Shown here in pieces: positions 61,342 to 64,000 of a stretch of 64,000 bases of DNA (position 1 is its first letter; each line of letters begins with the position of its first letter). The notes beneath the pieces are model-generated. The model saw only the letters and a list, made by a program, of their open reading frames with translations, was not told the origin of the DNA and searched no databases. The DNA comes from Leishmania martiniquensis (lineage: Eukaryota > Euglenozoa > Kinetoplastea > Trypanosomatida > Trypanosomatidae). The DNA lies in contig NC_090160.1 in assembly GCF_017916325.1 (NCBI RefSeq), positions 270,001 to 334,000 of the forward strand, read 5' to 3'. Both the position numbers and the translations under genes were made by a program.

Positions 61342-61695
61342 ATGAGCGCAGCTTCCGTGCATCGCCCCGCATCGCTCGTCGGCCCCACCCCACCCCCATC
61401 TCTCTTGCCGCGCATCTTGCCCTTCCCGTCTTCATCGTCTTTAGGTTTTCCTGGGTTCAAGAATGCGCCACCATTCGCTGCAGCGATGGCTTCGGCACCT
61501 CCACGAAGACGTGTTGGACCACCAACGAGATCTCAGTCGACTGTCTCCTTCAGCCGTCAGCGTGCGGCCCCGCCTCTCCTGCGACGTTGCCGAGCGCACC
61601 GCTCCTCTCCACCACCACCACCACCCCTTGCCCGTAAAGGCCCTAGAGGCCTGTCGGTATGGGTGCATCAATTCTTGCGGAAAGAGAGAGGCTAA
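61342..61695 (+). CDS. Weak small-ORF candidate, 117 aa
   Basis: The ATG comes five bases after a CTTTTCCAG acceptor-like site, an attractive leader. The product is basic and rich in Pro, Ser and Arg, with an SPPPPPP run, and has no motif I recognise. Third-position GC is near neutral by eye, unlike the strong GC bias of the real genes here, which argues against coding. Frames overlapping it are equally open. Confidence 0.18.
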   Translation: MSAASVHRPASLVGPTPPPSLLPRILPFPSSSSLGFPGFKNAPPFAAAMASAPPRRRVGPPTRSQSTVSFSRQRAAPPLLRRCRAHRSSPPPPPPLARKGPRGLSVWVHQFLRKERG

Positions 61696-64000
61696 GGCGG
61701 GAAGAAGGGTCGGTGACGACCTTCGCGGCCGACGGGCTTGTGCGTTCAACCCTCTATGCGATAGTGCCTGTATCTCACACGTGTGGATGCACACGCGTGC
61801 CTGCCTGTTCTGCTTCTCGACGTGTTCGGTCGCGTCTCCCGTGGTGCCGCCTCTCTCCCCCTGCGTCCCCTTTTCACCCGCTCCTTCCATCCCCTTCCTG
61901 CGTCCTCTTCACCTTGGAAGAGACGACATGCGATGATGAGCAGATTCTGCGTACCCTGTCCCTCTCGCGTCAGGTGTGTGCATGTGCGTGTGCGTATGTG
62001 TGCGCATGGCTGAGTCTGCCGCGACTGCCCAGCGCCGCTTCGCACACTCCGCAGCAGCACCAAAGCGCTCGCCTCTCCGTTTCATATCCGCCTCTTTTCA
62101 TTCCTCAGCGTCACCCCGCCACCGCCATTGCCATCGCCATAGCTGTCATGTGCGCCCAGTCCTCCCCTCTTTCCGTGTGCCTATGCCAGAAGTCCCCGCG
62201 CACACACACGTACACACCAGACGCTCAGCGTGGGACAAGTGCGGCAGACGCGGACGCGACTCCAAAGGATTTGATTGCTTCGTGGCCGAAGATGCACTGA
62301 AAGACAGCGCAGCCAGAGGAGTCATTAACGCCACTGAATGGACGGTTAGAGTCAGAGGGAGAGCGGCTGAGGGCGGACGGTGGCGTGATAGTGCGGGAGA
62401 GGCATATTGCCGCACACGCACCCGAGGCAGCTCATTCCACTGCAGGGAGCTCGGACTCGCCCCCCCTCTGCTACGAAGGTCGTTCGATGTGCAGAAGTGT
62501 GAAGGCGCTCGTGGTGAACATGGTCGGGCTCGTGTGTGTGTGTGTGCGCGCGCCCTCTGTCCCGCGCTCTTCTCTCCCTCTTCCTCGTTCTCGACGCCCT
62601 CCCTCTTCAGTTTGGCAGACCATCTTTGGTCGGCCATCACACCTCTTGTACCCTAACCCTAGGTCGTCATCGTGTATTTGTGCTCTCCCCCTTCGATCAC
62701 AGATGCCGTATCGCCTGCCTTCTTCTCTCGTAACTCCTCTCTCTCTGCTGCTGCTGCTGCCTTCTCGGCCTTAGCCTCCTCATCCTCACCCCGAATCGAG
62801 CCACTGCGCATGTCCTGGTGATGAGGGCGGGGTGAGTTGCGCTGTTGAAAGCGTTCCGTGACTGCGAAGAGAGGATGGGGGGAGAGAAGAAGGCAGAGTC
62901 GGCCTCGTGTGTGTGCCTCTCTGGCCGTGTATGTGTATGTGTGTGTGTGCATTTCGCGTCGCAGCCACTCACACCTTACACGGTCAGATGATCACCACAC
63001 GGGAGATCCCTTCCGGTTGATGATGGCTCTGGCTGCTGCTCGTCTTGCGTGCGCGTCTGCGTATCCCCTCGCTCCTCCCATTGCTGTGCGCTTTTGATGA
63101 TCTCGATGGGGGATAAAATCTGTGCCAGTGTAGGCGCCACGCACACACAACGCCCTCCCCTCTTGCCTTCATCCCCTATCTCTCACCTCTTCTCCACCGC
63201 CTCCCCGCCATGACGGCTCTGTGCGCATGCGTGTCTCCCATCGCGGAAGGCACGTGTGTGTACCGCCGCACGTTCCCCCGCCACGTCTCCTTCCCTCTTT
63301 CTCTGCCTCGCGTGGAACCTCGCAAGCACGCGAGCGCACCCAAGAACGGAAACACCCACGCGAAGTCGGGCCCAGCGCGTCGTGACGAGCGGTGCGGTTA
63401 GCGTTGTGGTCGTGGTAGAGCAAAGGCACAGACACCCTCTCCCTTTCTCCTTCGCTTTTCGGAATGCTGGTCCTCTCCCTTGCCTGTGGTCGGGCTCCAA
63501 GCGCGTGTGTGGGCGACACTCACCCCCGCCCCCCCCCACATCGACTGTGAGAGCTGGCACGGCCATTCAAGCATGCACATACACCTTCGTGTGTGCACGC
63601 GCACGCGCGCACACGCACTTCCGCAACGCAGTTGTTTTACTCGCCAGCCTTGTTAACGTGGGCCTCGCGCTTTCTCTGCCTCCGTTTTCCTTCACGCCAC
63701 CGGTGCGATGTGGCGCGCGGGAGACGCTGGAAAGGGGCGTTCGAAGGTGTGTGCGCACGCGTGCCACGTGTCGCACGTCTGCGTGTCTCTGTGCATGTAA
63801 GCCACTTTAGTGAAGGGGTGAGGTGAGGGGGTGTTGGCTGCCGCATCGTGCCGCCCGGGTGTGGTCGTCTCAGACAGTCTGGCATCCCGTCTTTGTGTGA
63901 GTGTGTTGGGCCGTTTGCGGGTTTCTTGTGTGCTTGGGATAGAGGGGCTAGACGGAGAGGTGGAGGAGTCGACGGCGTCCGTGTGCGTGAGGAACGCGCG

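Larger units (their letters stand above)
60709..64000. other. 3.3 kb 3' flank to the end of the window
   Basis: No firm gene. TATG/TG repeats follow the stop at 60726-60756. A 44-base perfect palindrome lies at 60982-61025. Mixed-composition sequence at 61200-61800 includes one weak small-ORF candidate (61342-61695). The remainder is C/T-rich with CA and TG repeats (for example 61973-62008, 62531-62550, 62929-62950). Two telomere-type units lie at 62651-62662. Confidence 0.5.

Noticed and set aside
1..64000. Strand-switch region, rRNA/tRNA cluster, CRISPR or bacterial-type operon
   Set aside because: All convincing genes are on the + strand, no RNA gene could be folded by eye, and no regularly spaced direct repeats with unique spacers exist.

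Overview
The window looks like a stretch of a trypanosomatid nuclear chromosome, most like Leishmania or a close relative. Every convincing gene is on the + strand, intronless, GC-rich and separated by kilobases of pyrimidine-rich sequence full of CA, TG and TA dinucleotide repeats. Nearly every start codon follows a polypyrimidine tract plus AG, as expected for spliced-leader trans-splicing. There is no strand-switch region, so the window is most simply the interior of one polycistronic transcription unit read left to right. Species and chromosome cannot be fixed from the sequence alone.

Layout: PP2C phosphatase (1684-2904); a 6.8 kb gene-free stretch; a Skp1/BTB-like protein (9729-10784); two tandem but strongly diverged paralogues with a Cys-rich hydrophobic segment and a Pro/Tyr/Gly tail (11899-13149 and 16414-17340); an ankyrin-repeat membrane protein (21597-25037); a Zim17/Hep1-type mitochondrial zinc finger protein (25573-26277); a large cyclin-box protein (29635-32679); prefoldin subunit 4 (36697-37080); a protein with TPR-like, F-box-like and tubby/LOR-like regions (40082-43207); a PH-domain protein (45812-47086); a 5.8 kb gene-free stretch; a RhoGAP-like protein with a predicted N-myristoylation signal (52905-56492); and a large unrecognised protein (57262-60708). 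After 60709 only one weak small-ORF candidate was seen.

The most striking structure is a pair of almost identical 979/978 bp inverted repeats at 14458-15436 and 47043-48020, about 31.6 kb apart. I found one substitution and one 1-base homopolymer difference between them. Copy A lies between the two tandem paralogues, antisense to transcription. Copy B supplies the last 13 codons, the stop codon and the following 3' region of the PH-domain gene. Inverted repeats are known substrates for gene amplification in Leishmania, so the seven genes between them form a candidate amplifiable segment. The repeat also gives two mRNAs of the same unit extensive antisense complementarity.

Functionally the genes are a typical trypanosomatid mixture rather than an operon-like pathway. 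Themes are proteostasis (prefoldin, Zim17), possible ubiquitin-ligase parts (Skp1-like, F-box-like), signalling (PP2C, cyclin, PH, RhoGAP-like) and membrane anchoring. Domain calls rest on motif reading by eye; the F-box, tubby/LOR, RhoGAP and Skp1 assignments are inferences that need profile or structure searches.
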